Origin: Trichomonas vaginalis G3
Lineage: Eukaryota; Parabasalia; Trichomonadida; Trichomonadidae
Length of the DNA: 64,000 bases
Direction of reading: 5' to 3'
Assembly (NCBI RefSeq): GCF_026262505.1
Contig: NC_067206.1
Coordinates: forward strand, 13,512,205-13,576,204
Of this stretch, positions 30,983 through 39,487 are shown in pieces. Positions within the stretch are counted from its first letter, which is position 1. The number at the start of each line of letters is the position of its first letter. The position numbers and the translations under genes are program-made. Under the pieces are notes generated by a model, which saw only the letters and a list, made by a program, of their open reading frames with translations, was not told the DNA's origin and ran no database searches.

Positions 30983-31653
30983 ATGAGAAGACGTTTCACT
31001 AGTCAAAAGAACACTAACGCAAAAGCAGAGATTACGGTTGGTTATAACGTAAATGATGATAAATCACGAATTATTCAAAATGTTAAAGTTAATGTTAGCC
31101 CTGAATTAACAAGGTCAGCAACTCAACCAAATTTATTAACTCGTGACTTACCGAAGAATGAGGAGAATGAAGAAAACCATGAGAATGGAGACTCAATCAT
31201 TTTATCTGAACCTGGTAAAGAACCCGTTGAAATTCCCACTTATCCAACATACCCACACCTCTTTCATCAAACATCGAGAACCCATATAAAATAGACATTA
31301 ATTTTGAATTAATGAAAATTTACCGTGATATAATAATTAATAATTATGATTCAATAATAAATTTAATTGACCAATCCGGTTTAATTATTTTACCTTATGA
31401 ATCATTAATTCACATTATCGCCATTCTTTGTGATGTTCAAGATTCAGACGTTAAGATTCAATTTTTCATAGATGATGAGGTTTCATGCTGCGGAACAGTT
31501 GCAAAAATAAATCCTATAAAGGATATTAGCACAATTAAGATAACAAAGAATGGAACAACAACTGAACTTCATTTAACATATAATGATATTTATAATAAAA
31601 TAGTTGATGAATATAAAATATCACTTGAAAAATTCTTTGTTAAGGCTATTTAA
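30983..31653 (+). CDS. Polinton protein split by a frameshift
   Basis: Two frames, 30983-31294 and 31312-31653, read best as one gene of about 220 residues. Near 31255 the proline/tyrosine-rich sequence continues in the frame of the second part without a break, and only the first part has a promoter-like box (TTTTTATTCGAATATAA). The N-terminus is Arg-rich (MRRRF), the middle is acidic, and the C-terminal half is a compact alpha/beta segment. Function unknown. Confidence 0.55.
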
Positions 31654-32129
31654 TATTCAAGCATTAACATTATCGAATAATAATCCTTTGAATCATAATC
31701 AATAATAATTGACCTTTCACCAGTTTCTATCGTTTGTTTTATTTCTTTTTGTTTCCCACTATCTGGATCAGTCATTGTAATTGTTTTTGTTATAGTATCA
31801 GCTTTATCTTTAACTTCAATCTTTTTTCCATCAGGATATTTAAACCAAAATTCCAAAAATTCGATATTGTCAATCTGTTCATATTTTAATCTATCAATTA
31901 CATTTTTAATACCATCTGAAAATCTTATGAAATGGTCATTATATGGGTTTGATTGAACTAAATTTGAATGAAGTGAAATATAACCTGTTGATGAATATGA
32001 CACTGACTCATATTTTCTGAAAACACTAAAATTTATAACATGAATGAATTTCTTATTCGTTGAATTTATGAATTCTTGAGGTAATCTTATTCTAGTTTTA
32101 TTTATCACTGGAAAATAACGCTTTACCAT
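31650..32129 (-). CDS. Small beta-rich Polinton protein, possible minor capsid
   Basis: 159 residues from ATG comp 32129. The starts farther upstream would use TTG and lie inside the promoter. Many short beta-like stretches and a Thr/Lys-rich loop (KTITMTDPDSGKQKE); no enzyme motif. Its stop overlaps the end of the preceding plus-strand gene by 4 bp. Divergent from the next gene with only 19 bp between start codons. A penton-like or minor capsid role is a guess based on composition and position. Confidence 0.5.
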   Translation of the reverse strand: MVKRYFPVINKTRIRLPQEFINSTNKKFIHVINFSVFRKYESVSYSSTGYISLHSNLVQSNPYNDHFIRFSDGIKNVIDRLKYEQIDNIEFLEFWFKYPDGKKIEVKDKADTITKTITMTDPDSGKQKEIKQTIETGERSIIIDYDSKDYYSIMLMLEY

Positions 32130-32148
32130 ATTTTTAATCGTAATAAAA
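32130..32148. promoter_or_regulatory. 19-bp bidirectional promoter
   Basis: The whole gap between two divergent ATGs is 19 bp and reads TTTTTATTACGATTA on the minus strand and TTTTTAATCGTAATAAAA on the plus strand. Both match the AT-box found before most genes of this element, so one short sequence seems to serve both genes. Confidence 0.5.
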
Positions 32149-32858
32149 ATGTCAATTATCAATATTATTTCGAATAATAGTTGTGAATTAAATTTAACAG
32201 CTAGTGGAATTTATAATGTTACTCTCGTTTCTGTGAGTGGTAAATTTAATCCCATTCTTTTAGACCCTTCAGATTATATATCATTTATTAAAGATGACCA
32301 TGAAAAAACGTATGATATGTATATAAATAAGTGATAGCGAAATGGGATATTAACACGATTTTAAGTTATTTAAATGAATCATTTATCGTATGGTATGAAG
32401 AAAATTTTAAATCAAAACCTGATAAACTTTTTGAACTTGATGAAATAAATAACCTTATTAAATTCCCGCTGAAAATTAAATTTTGTACTCCTCATCTTCG
32501 TTCATTGTTGGGGATATTAAATTTTGAAAAAGATGTTGGGGATGTTTTGTATTCTGACACTGGTTCCAATTTCATTTTAATCAAATGTGATAAAGTTAAT
32601 ACCCCAATGAGATTTTCACATCAAACATTAGACCCTAACTCTTACCCATCAATACAAAACATTTTATCCATCAACTTAAACACATTTTCTTTATCATATC
32701 CGTTTCAATTATCCGGGAATTCATTTATTATTCATTCAAAAGATTTATCAAATATTAAATTTAGAGTAACTGACCTATTTGATTGTGATTTAGAATTTAT
32801 GAATGAAATATTATGGCAATTTCAAATAGAGAAAATAGCTGATGAGATAATGGATTAA
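32149..32858 (+). CDS. Polinton protein, two overlapping frames (likely one gene)
   Basis: A 61-residue frame (32149-32334) ends in TGA overlapping a 175-residue frame (from 32331) that lacks any ATG near its start. Together they give a continuous protein of about 236 residues, so a one-base frameshift near 32332 is likely. Composition is beta-rich with aromatic residues, as in virion proteins; the C-terminus is acidic. Family not recognised. Confidence 0.5.
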
Positions 32859-32882
32859 ATATTTATTTTTAAATCGTAATAA

Positions 32883-34720
32883 ATGAATAAACAACAGCAA
32901 CCACAACAACTTAAGGCGCAAAGCACCCAGGTCCTTCAGACCATTACATACGCCATATATGCATATAATTCAAAGACGGCAGAACAAACGCAAAGGTTGA
33001 AATATGGAGATTTGGAGATAGTATTGAAAAATGACCATTTCGAATTCGTTTGCAAAGGTGGTGCAGTGATATCAAATATAAAAGAAATTTTATTTATGAA
33101 TTCTAAAATTAAAGGTATAACGGATGATATAACATCAATTCCACCAGAAGAACAAAGATATTACGCATTAAATGCATTTCCCAAAGTTTTGAAGATTGGA
33201 AGATTTAATTTAAATGAGGAATTCATAAAAGGTTTCCTAAATGACATAATGAAGAAAGCGAATAAGGAATATGTGGCTAGTGAGTTAATGAAGAAGGCAA
33301 TAAGGTATGTGATGAAAAAGATAATGAAATTAAAGAAAGGGTTGAATGGTATCATGAATGGACATCGAAGATTTTTAAAACTAAAGCTGATACAGGATGG
33401 GTTTCAGGATGTTTAGACCTTAAAGCGGATAAAACTTATGTTAATGATGAGTTAGAGAAGAAAGCGGATAAGGAATATGTGGCTAGTGAGTTAATGAAGA
33501 AGGCAGATAAGGAATATGTGGATGAAAAAGATAATGAAATTAAAGAAAGGGTTGAATGGTATCATGAATGGACATCGAAGATTTTTAAAACTAAAGCTGA
33601 TACAGGATGGGTTTCAGGATGTTTAGACCTTAAAGCGGATAAAACTTATGTTAATGATGAGTTAGAGAAGAAAGTGGATAAGGAATATGTTAACGAAATA
33701 TACCAAAGTTTGATAGGAACAATAAAAAATATTGAAACTATTGTTGGTGACTTTTCTGTCAATGAAGAAAATAAATATTTTAGATGGCAGTTTGTACAGT
33801 CCTTAAAAAATGGTACACGGTGTAAACTCATTCCGAAAAATAACAATGAAATGTATGTAAGTTATAAAAAGAATGATGGCACACAAGTTAAAGTTCCATT
33901 AGACAACAACTGTTACTTAAACTTATATGGAGACGAACAAAAGAAATATTTAAGAGTTTATGAAATGGCAGATATGACATTGCCTGACCCAGCTCCAGCA
34001 CCATATTATTATGACTATGGAGATGATGTCAGAACACCACATGTAGATGAACAAAAGTTAACATTATATTTAGATTATTATAGATATAAAAGATATAATG
34101 CAATAGAAAAAACGAGAATAGTATATTATTATACAGATGACAGAAATAAATATTATAGTCAAGACTTTACCTACCCTGAAAACATAAGATTATATTATAA
34201 AAAACATTCTGACACAAACCAGAAGAAACCTGAAATAGTTGCACTATATTTTAAGTTCAAAAGAGACAATCCTATAATATCTCATATGTTTGATTTAATG
34301 AACCCAGTAGGTTCTATTTATACATCTATGGATGCAAGAGGTCCTCAAGTAATGTTTGGTGTTGGTGCATGGGAACAAATAGTCGACAGGTTTTTGTATT
34401 GTGCAAACTCTTCAAAGGAAACAGGTAGAAGTAAAACGATTACAGGTGAAAATTTACCTGCACACAGTCACTACATAGATTTAAGTACATCTCAAGCGGG
34501 TTGGCATAAGCATAGATATTGGGATTGGTCAGGAATGCCAAAAGGTAAAGGATATGATGTTAAAGATGATGTTAAGTTTGCTATAAATTGTTACTGGAGT
34601 GACACTCAGGGAGAGGGAAACCATACACATTTCGTTTCAGGATATACACAAACAACGGGACAAAGTAAAGAATACATGCCACCATTTATGACAGTTTACG
34701 CATGGTATAGAGTTCAATGA
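32883..34720 (+). CDS. Fibre-like protein with phage-type C-terminal head (frameshifted)
   Basis: From ATG 32883 an N-terminal domain (about 115 residues) is followed by repeats of the (K)ADKxYV type known from trimeric phage tail fibres. The frame breaks near 33290 and the rest (to 34720) is open in the next frame but lacks its own ATG. The C-terminal 130 residues contain PVGSIYTSMDA, FGVGAWEQIVDRFLYC, NLPAHSHYI, HTH and YMPPFMTVYAWYR. This matches the receptor-binding C-terminal domains of bacteriophage fibre and baseplate proteins. Probably a virion spike for host attachment. Confidence 0.7.
33256..33660 (+). repeat. About 220-bp tandem duplication in the fibre shaft
   Basis: The segment from GAATATGTGGCTAGTGAG at about 33268 is repeated from about 33474. 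The first copy has lost four bases over an 18-bp stretch near 33300, which causes the frameshift; the second copy is intact. Confidence 0.85.
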
Positions 34721-34815
34721 ACGCTCAATGTTTGTGAAACAAACTTTAGAACGGACTGAAAGTCCTGAGCTCCAAAAGAGCGAACGGTATAATTGAAATT
34801 TTTATTTTAGTATAA

Positions 34816-34968
34816 ATGAAGATTCTACCATATGGTGTTATTGGAAGAGATAAAGATGGAAACCCAATATTTGATCCAAAGTTAAAATTCAAGTTACTGA
34901 CAAGACAACAACTTGAAAAGTTGCTGAAACCAAAACAGGATGAGAAAATGAGAAAGAAAAAAATTTAA
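34816..34968 (+). CDS. 50-residue Polinton protein
   Basis: Short ORF preceded by the element's promoter-like box (TTTTTATTTTAGTATAA). The protein has a Gly/Asp-containing N-terminus (RDKDGNPIFDP) and a Lys/Leu-rich helical C-terminus. Function unknown. Its promoter is the main reason to accept it. Confidence 0.45.
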   Translation: MKILPYGVIGRDKDGNPIFDPKLKFKLLTRQQLEKLLKPKQDEKMRKKKI

Positions 34969-34994
34969 ATTATGTAATTTTATTTTTATCATAA

Positions 34995-35177
34995 ATGACA
35001 AAATTAATTAAGCCAACTATTTCTAAATTAATGTTACCAATGAAATCATTTCGTGGAGTACTTATCCCAGGTTCTTCACAATTAGCCGGGGCAAGTGTTG
35101 TGACTCAAGGTGGAACATTAGCGAATCCATTCAAATTATTAACTAAAGATGAAGTTAATAAAATGATGATAAAATAA
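34995..35177 (+). CDS. 60-residue Polinton protein
   Basis: ATG at 34995 follows TTTTATTTTTATCATAA, again the element-type promoter. Basic N-terminus (KPTISKLMLPMK), a Ser/Gly/Thr-rich middle and a charged end. It is the last plus-strand gene before the deleted polymerase. No family recognised. Confidence 0.45.
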   Translation: MTKLIKPTISKLMLPMKSFRGVLIPGSSQLAGASVVTQGGTLANPFKLLTKDEVNKMMIK

Positions 35178-35201
35178 CTGATAACAAAATTTTATTTCAC
35201 T

Positions 35202-35277
35202 GCTACCATGTTACCATGTGCTACCAGGTAAATTAACTTCTCTGAAAAAATGAGACAACATGACATTTTGACAACAG
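35202..35277 (-). repeat. Junction module shared with the large element
   Basis: On the minus strand: a 23-bp core, TGTTGTC then AAAATGTCATGTTGTC (35255-35277), then a spacer ending AGAGAAGTTAATTT, then short direct repeats built on GGTAGCACAT/GGTAACAT. It sits exactly where PolB homology stops. Two close relatives lie at 61551-61627 and 61675-61750 in the other element, and the core alone at comp 43812-43834. Confidence 0.8.
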
Positions 35278-36903
35278 TTCAGGAGGAAGGTATTTATGAA
35301 GTTTATATTTCCAATACTTTTTCGTTAATTCAAAACTTGATTTTATCTCTTCCTCAGGATATTTTTCATTAGGATTAAAGTCTTTATATGCTAAAGCGTA
35401 ACGAATCATTGAAGCATTCGATGATAAAGAAAGATTATGAAGCATATCAATTTTATAAACAAATGTTTCTTCAATAATTTTATCAATTGGGTCAATCATA
35501 ATTTCAACATCTTTATTGCAATAATGAATAAAATATTCTAATCTATTCTTAAAAATTTTAGCATCATTGAGATATATTTGATAATCACTATCTGATATAG
35601 TTTCTTGGGTTAATGCTGAATAAAATGAATCTTTCGTGAATGGTTCCACTTTATATAATTCATCTTCGTAATTCTCCGATGTGATAAATTGATAAGGGAA
35701 AAAGGATTTAACACGTGATTTATTGTTTCCGAAATCTTGAGTGAATTGATCTAATGTCCCACCCGCTATATAATTTCTGATGTCAATAAATCTCAATTCA
35801 TATGGAACGTTTGTTTTCTTTACAATGATTTGCTTAAATTGTGAAGATGAACCCAGCATCGATTTTATTTTCCATTTTGCAGTGTTTAAATCATGAAGAA
35901 TTAAATTTAAATCAAACTTTCCCGAATTAAAACCTATGATATTCACTTTATTGAATTCCTCATCTAGAAGTTCTTTAAATGCTTCCTTCTGTTTTTCATT
36001 TAATGTATGAGACAAAGTCCCCACCGTTTGCGGCTTCAATAATTCTTCATATTGTTCAATATTTGATTCAACAACTAATGAACAGGTTGAAAATAAAAAC
36101 TCAATCCAATCAGAAATAAAAGAATCACTCGAAGTTAAGCAAAAATTCCTCGTGTATGTTTTATCATTTAATTTAACCGTTGATGATACCATGAATGGTT
36201 TTAAGTAAGCATTCAAAGTTGCACACTCAGAAAGTTGTAATTCTTCTTTAGTCTCTAATGTTTCAAAGTCAAAAGTAATATAATATCTTGTCGGTTTATA
36301 ATATTCCTGCAAATTGTGAGCTAATAACCACTGATATATCTTATGTTTCGTAATATGTGGTGCATATGGTTGCTGTATCTTTTGCAATTGAACGTCTTGA
36401 ATTAATCTTCCATTATTTTCTTTACATTTCTCACAATGCTTTAAAAATCTTCTTTGGTTTTTCCTTTTTGGATCATCGCGGATAGAATAAACTTCTTCTT
36501 TACAATATGGACAAACTTTATAGCCGGTGAGTGCTTCTACGTCTGTTATTCTGTCAGCGTGAAGTTTTCCACATGGACTCTGTGTTAATAAAATATTTAC
36601 TGTTTCAAATTCTGGATCTATCATTATTGATTCCACTAATGGAAAGTCTACCTTATTTATGTCCACGTCTTCTGGTTGAGGATCACAATAATAGAAATCA
36701 ATATTAACATTTAACATTCTCGCTAATCTCTCACTTTCTGATGAAATGTCAAACCCGTCATATACATCTATTGCTTCATTTAAATAGCTTCTACGAGTTT
36801 TAGGATTAGCACCATCAGGAATGTTATAGAAGCGTTTAAATAACCTTCTACCTTCTGCTCTAATTTGATTATCATTCATTTTAGCTGTTCCGTTTTTGTT
36901 CAT
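35233..36903 (-). CDS. Protein-primed family B DNA polymerase, N-terminal half only
   Basis: 556 residues. A zinc-ribbon (C131-x2-C134, C157-x2-C160) precedes the 3'-5' exonuclease with ExoI DFET (D212, E214), ExoII FNSGKFDLN (N326, D331) and ExoIII YCNKD (Y461, D465). Family B polymerases continue with palm motifs (SLYP, YG, DTD) for roughly 500 more residues. Here homology ends at about residue 545 and the last dozen residues come from the junction module. It cannot polymerise DNA. The start is shared with the copy at 45308. It is third in a right-end cluster with the 368- and 157-residue genes. Confidence 0.88.
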   Translation of the reverse strand: MNKNGTAKMNDNQIRAEGRRLFKRFYNIPDGANPKTRRSYLNEAIDVYDGFDISSESERLARMLNVNIDFYYCDPQPEDVDINKVDFPLVESIMIDPEFETVNILLTQSPCGKLHADRITDVEALTGYKVCPYCKEEVYSIRDDPKRKNQRRFLKHCEKCKENNGRLIQDVQLQKIQQPYAPHITKHKIYQWLLAHNLQEYYKPTRYYITFDFETLETKEELQLSECATLNAYLKPFMVSSTVKLNDKTYTRNFCLTSSDSFISDWIEFLFSTCSLVVESNIEQYEELLKPQTVGTLSHTLNEKQKEAFKELLDEEFNKVNIIGFNSGKFDLNLILHDLNTAKWKIKSMLGSSSQFKQIIVKKTNVPYELRFIDIRNYIAGGTLDQFTQDFGNNKSRVKSFFPYQFITSENYEDELYKVEPFTKDSFYSALTQETISDSDYQIYLNDAKIFKNRLEYFIHYCNKDVEIMIDPIDKIIEETFVYKIDMLHNLSLSSNASMIRYALAYKDFNPNEKYPEEEIKSSFELTKKYWKYKLHKYLPPELLSKCHVVSFFQRS

Positions 36904-36935
36904 TTATGTAAGAATAAAAATTAAATAAAAATAAA
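36904..36935 (-). promoter_or_regulatory. Promoter-like box of PolB
   Basis: Minus strand: T/A-rich block ending TTTTTATTCTTACATAA directly before the ATG. The same TTTATT-TTACATAA sequence precedes the second PolB copy at 45308. Confidence 0.5.
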
Positions 36936-36944
36936 GTTTATTTA

Positions 36945-38051
36945 TTAAAGTCCATAAAATGAATTAAGAATACATAAATTTTTATCATCTGCGACGTGAC
37001 GAATACATTTTAATTTACTCAAGAATGTGTACCCTGATACATTAAATCTAATTCCTGTCTTATTTAATTTCACAACTTTGAAAAGGAATGTATGAATAGC
37101 TATAAAATGATGAGAAGATGTTTTATGGGTTGTTTCCATTTTTTCTGAAATAAATGAATAAATATAATGCTTATACGTTTTCATATCTTTTATGTTCTTA
37201 ATAACGAATGGTATAGACCTTTCCACTTCATCTTCCTTCGGTGCTGTTCTTTCATATGAAACATTATTGGTATCTTCAATAATGAAACCACAATCACACA
37301 AAATTTTATAGGTTCCAATGGTTTCTTTTGATATTTTATCTAATAAATCAAAAACTTTATCAACACCTGTGCATTTATTTAAATAATAATTTGTGTAAAT
37401 ATCATGATCTTCTTTCTTAATCGTATTAGTTGCATATGTCACGTTTTTAAGAGCTTTTTTGAATTTCTCGGAATCGAAAGGTGGTGAAAGTATGATACAG
37501 GGGTATTCTTCATTATCAATAAATTGTAACTTATGTTTACGAATAAATTTAGTGCCTTCTTCTGAAAGTGTTTCGTCTATTTCACCATCTAATAAATTTT
37601 GTGTTGATTCTGAGACATAATTTTTATATCTTTCTTCATGAGATTTCTGAACTTCTGATTCTGAAGCTGGGATATTCATTAAACCCTCTACTTCATTTTC
37701 ATTATATTTTTCAACTTCTCTTAATTCCTTAATTTTTTCATCTATTTCATCTCTTATTTTTTCCAGTCTTTCAATTTCATCATATTCATCATCTTTAATC
37801 CTTTCTTCATAATATTCAGGGAAAACATCAGGTTCTTTAGGTTTTTCTTCTTTAGATGCGGGATATAAGAAATTTATAACATCATCTTTATTCATTTTTC
37901 CATCATAATCAAACTCATTTAAAAACTCCGCGAATTTTTTACAATTTCTTAAATAATATTTATCAACCTCATAACCCGCCTCCTCTAATATATCCTTTAT
38001 TTCCTCATTTGTGAATCCCATTTTTTTAACGTTGTTAGTTTTGACGCTCAT
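36945..38051 (-). CDS. Candidate terminal protein / PolB partner, unknown family
   Basis: 368 residues from ATG comp 38051 (MSVKT). The ATG 30 bp upstream lies inside the promoter box and is not present in the second copy. It contains an EF-like acidic segment (FDYDGKMNKDDV), a Lys/Glu coiled coil (about 95-130) and a conserved C-terminal domain with two Cys (ILCDCGF). It is immediately upstream of PolB, the place of the terminal protein in protein-primed replicons such as adenovirus and phi29. The priming role is inferred from position only. A 371-residue homolog lies at 44118. Confidence 0.6.
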   Translation of the reverse strand: MSVKTNNVKKMGFTNEEIKDILEEAGYEVDKYYLRNCKKFAEFLNEFDYDGKMNKDDVINFLYPASKEEKPKEPDVFPEYYEERIKDDEYDEIERLEKIRDEIDEKIKELREVEKYNENEVEGLMNIPASESEVQKSHEERYKNYVSESTQNLLDGEIDETLSEEGTKFIRKHKLQFIDNEEYPCIILSPPFDSEKFKKALKNVTYATNTIKKEDHDIYTNYYLNKCTGVDKVFDLLDKISKETIGTYKILCDCGFIIEDTNNVSYERTAPKEDEVERSIPFVIKNIKDMKTYKHYIYSFISEKMETTHKTSSHHFIAIHTFLFKVVKLNKTGIRFNVSGYTFLSKLKCIRHVADDKNLCILNSFYGL

Positions 38052-38104
38052 TTCATACAAAATAAAAATAATTGATTTCATAAATTCAAATAATCATTAG
38101 TTTC

Positions 38105-38578
38105 TTAAAGTTCTATGTTGAACTCATCAAATTCTTCTTCATCATTACTATTACCTTTAGCGAGTTTATTTATTCTTTCGACTCTATCTTTTGATAGTCT
38201 ATCATTTAATTTTTTCTGAAGTTTTTCGTTACCAAGTTCTAAAATTTTACATGGATGATATTTAAACCCGTTAAATTCTTTTTCCTCAGTTTTAATCATT
38301 AATCTACAAAGAACTTTAGTGAGGTGATTTTGTTGTTTAAACCATTTATCATTAATATTTGTTATAAATTCAATATCCGGAATTAATTCCCAAATTTTTG
38401 AATTTTCGATTAATTTACCATCAAATACAAAAGCAATAGGTTTAATATTAAACTTACCTTTATAAAATAAACTTTCTATGTAATCATCAAAATAAACGTC
38501 TACTTGTTTAACCTGGGTGAGAATTGGTGAAAGTTTATCCATTAATTGATTCACAGTCACGAATCTTGTTCCGTTCAT
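38105..38578 (-). CDS. Right-end gene shared by Polinton and large element
   Basis: 157 residues, starting MNGTRFVTVNQLMDKL. Comparison with the 139-residue protein at 54650 shows a common pattern: F(I/V)(S/T)VNxxM near the start, (D/N)VYF, NI-x-P-(V/I), and an acidic E/D-rich C-terminus. The ATG follows TTTTATTTTGTAAGAA, the element-type promoter. First gene after the right inverted repeat. Function unknown; conservation between two different virus-like elements suggests a replication or virion role. Confidence 0.65.
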   Translation of the reverse strand: MNGTRFVTVNQLMDKLSPILTQVKQVDVYFDDYIESLFYKGKFNIKPIAFVFDGKLIENSKIWELIPDIEFITNINDKWFKQQNHLTKVLCRLMIKTEEKEFNGFKYHPCKILELGNEKLQKKLNDRLSKDRVERINKLAKGNSNDEEEFDEFNIEL

Positions 38579-38642
38579 TTCTTACAAAATAAAAAATAAA
38601 ATAATAAACATAACTAAGTTTTAATTTTTCGTAAGAAGTTTA

Positions 38643-38884
38643 TTTTAAAATTAATGTTAATTATTTTTAATGTGTTTATGTAATCATGTATGGGTTGAGT
38701 GTAAATGTCTTACAATTTTGAATATTTTTTAAATCTTGATTTATTCAAAAACGTAAGACATAAAAACCGTAAGAATCATACATTTTTTACTTCATATGTT
38801 AAAAAAAATGATACAAAATCGTTCAATATTGTATGAATTCTTACGTTTACAAAAAAAGTCACACAACCCATTATATATACTACT
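38643..38884 (-). repeat. Polinton right terminal inverted repeat
   Basis: Complement of 26163-26404 with at most a few substitutions; its outer end reads AGTAGTATATATAATGGG on the minus strand. Confidence 0.92.
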
Positions 38885-38890
38885 AAAGAT
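38885..38890. repeat. Polinton target-site duplication, right
   Basis: AAAGAT, matching 26157-26162. Confidence 0.9.
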
Positions 38891-39487
38891 TTCGGATATA
38901 ATTTATGAATTTTGATTTAATTTATATATGTGAAATAACACAATAACAATGGTAGATTTGCAGACTATAAGATATTCATTCAGGAACTATTATTGTTATC
39001 CAGCATTTCATGTTTCTTCTTGTCCGAAAGATTTAAATAAGCTTTTGTGATATGTAGTGTAAATATATAAATTTACAATGATTCTTTAGTCCAAAAAATC
39101 AAATTTGTAATATAATTTCTGGTTTCAGGTGGCTTCGCTTGCCCGAAGGGAAAGCATATAACTTTCTGCAATATATATATTAGTTATAGGAAATGAGCAT
39201 ATTCAAATAAATTTGGATGAAATTGGTTAATATTCAATTTCAAAGATTATTACGTAAGATATATGGTAGACTTTTAGTATAAGTGAATTAATTTAGAGAA
39301 TACTTTTAGAGATTAGAGAATTTTCGAAACAATTTTGACACTTCACGCCGATAATGATTGTTAGATTTCAGATTTTTATTATTTTAATTTCACTTTTGAT
39401 CTAAATGTCATCTAATTGTAAAATAATTTTGAAATCATGGTTGATTGCATGTTGTAAAATTGTCACTTTTTGGTGATTCTGAAGAAA
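38891..39487. other. Intergenic region upstream of large host gene
   Basis: AT-rich. About 100 bp (39243-39338) is similar to 6306-6400. The initiator-like motif of the next gene is at its end. Confidence 0.4.
39463..39471 (+). promoter_or_regulatory. Initiator (Inr)-like motif
   Basis: TCACTTTTT with its A 23 bp before the ATG at 39488, the same sequence and near-identical spacing as upstream of the TRAPP-like gene. Confidence 0.6.

Larger units (their letters stand above)
26163..38884. mobile_element. Polinton/Maverick element, 12.7 kb, internally deleted
   Basis: Bounded by 242-bp near-identical inverted repeats starting AGTAGTATATATAATGGG and by a 6-bp duplication AAAGAT. Cargo: two small amphipathic proteins, capsid, packaging ATPase, several virion-type proteins, a fibre-like protein, the N-terminal half of PolB, and two genes between PolB and the right end. 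No retroviral-type integrase, cysteine protease or polymerase palm domain is present, and several genes have frameshifts. It is a defective copy that needed helper functions. Confidence 0.92.
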
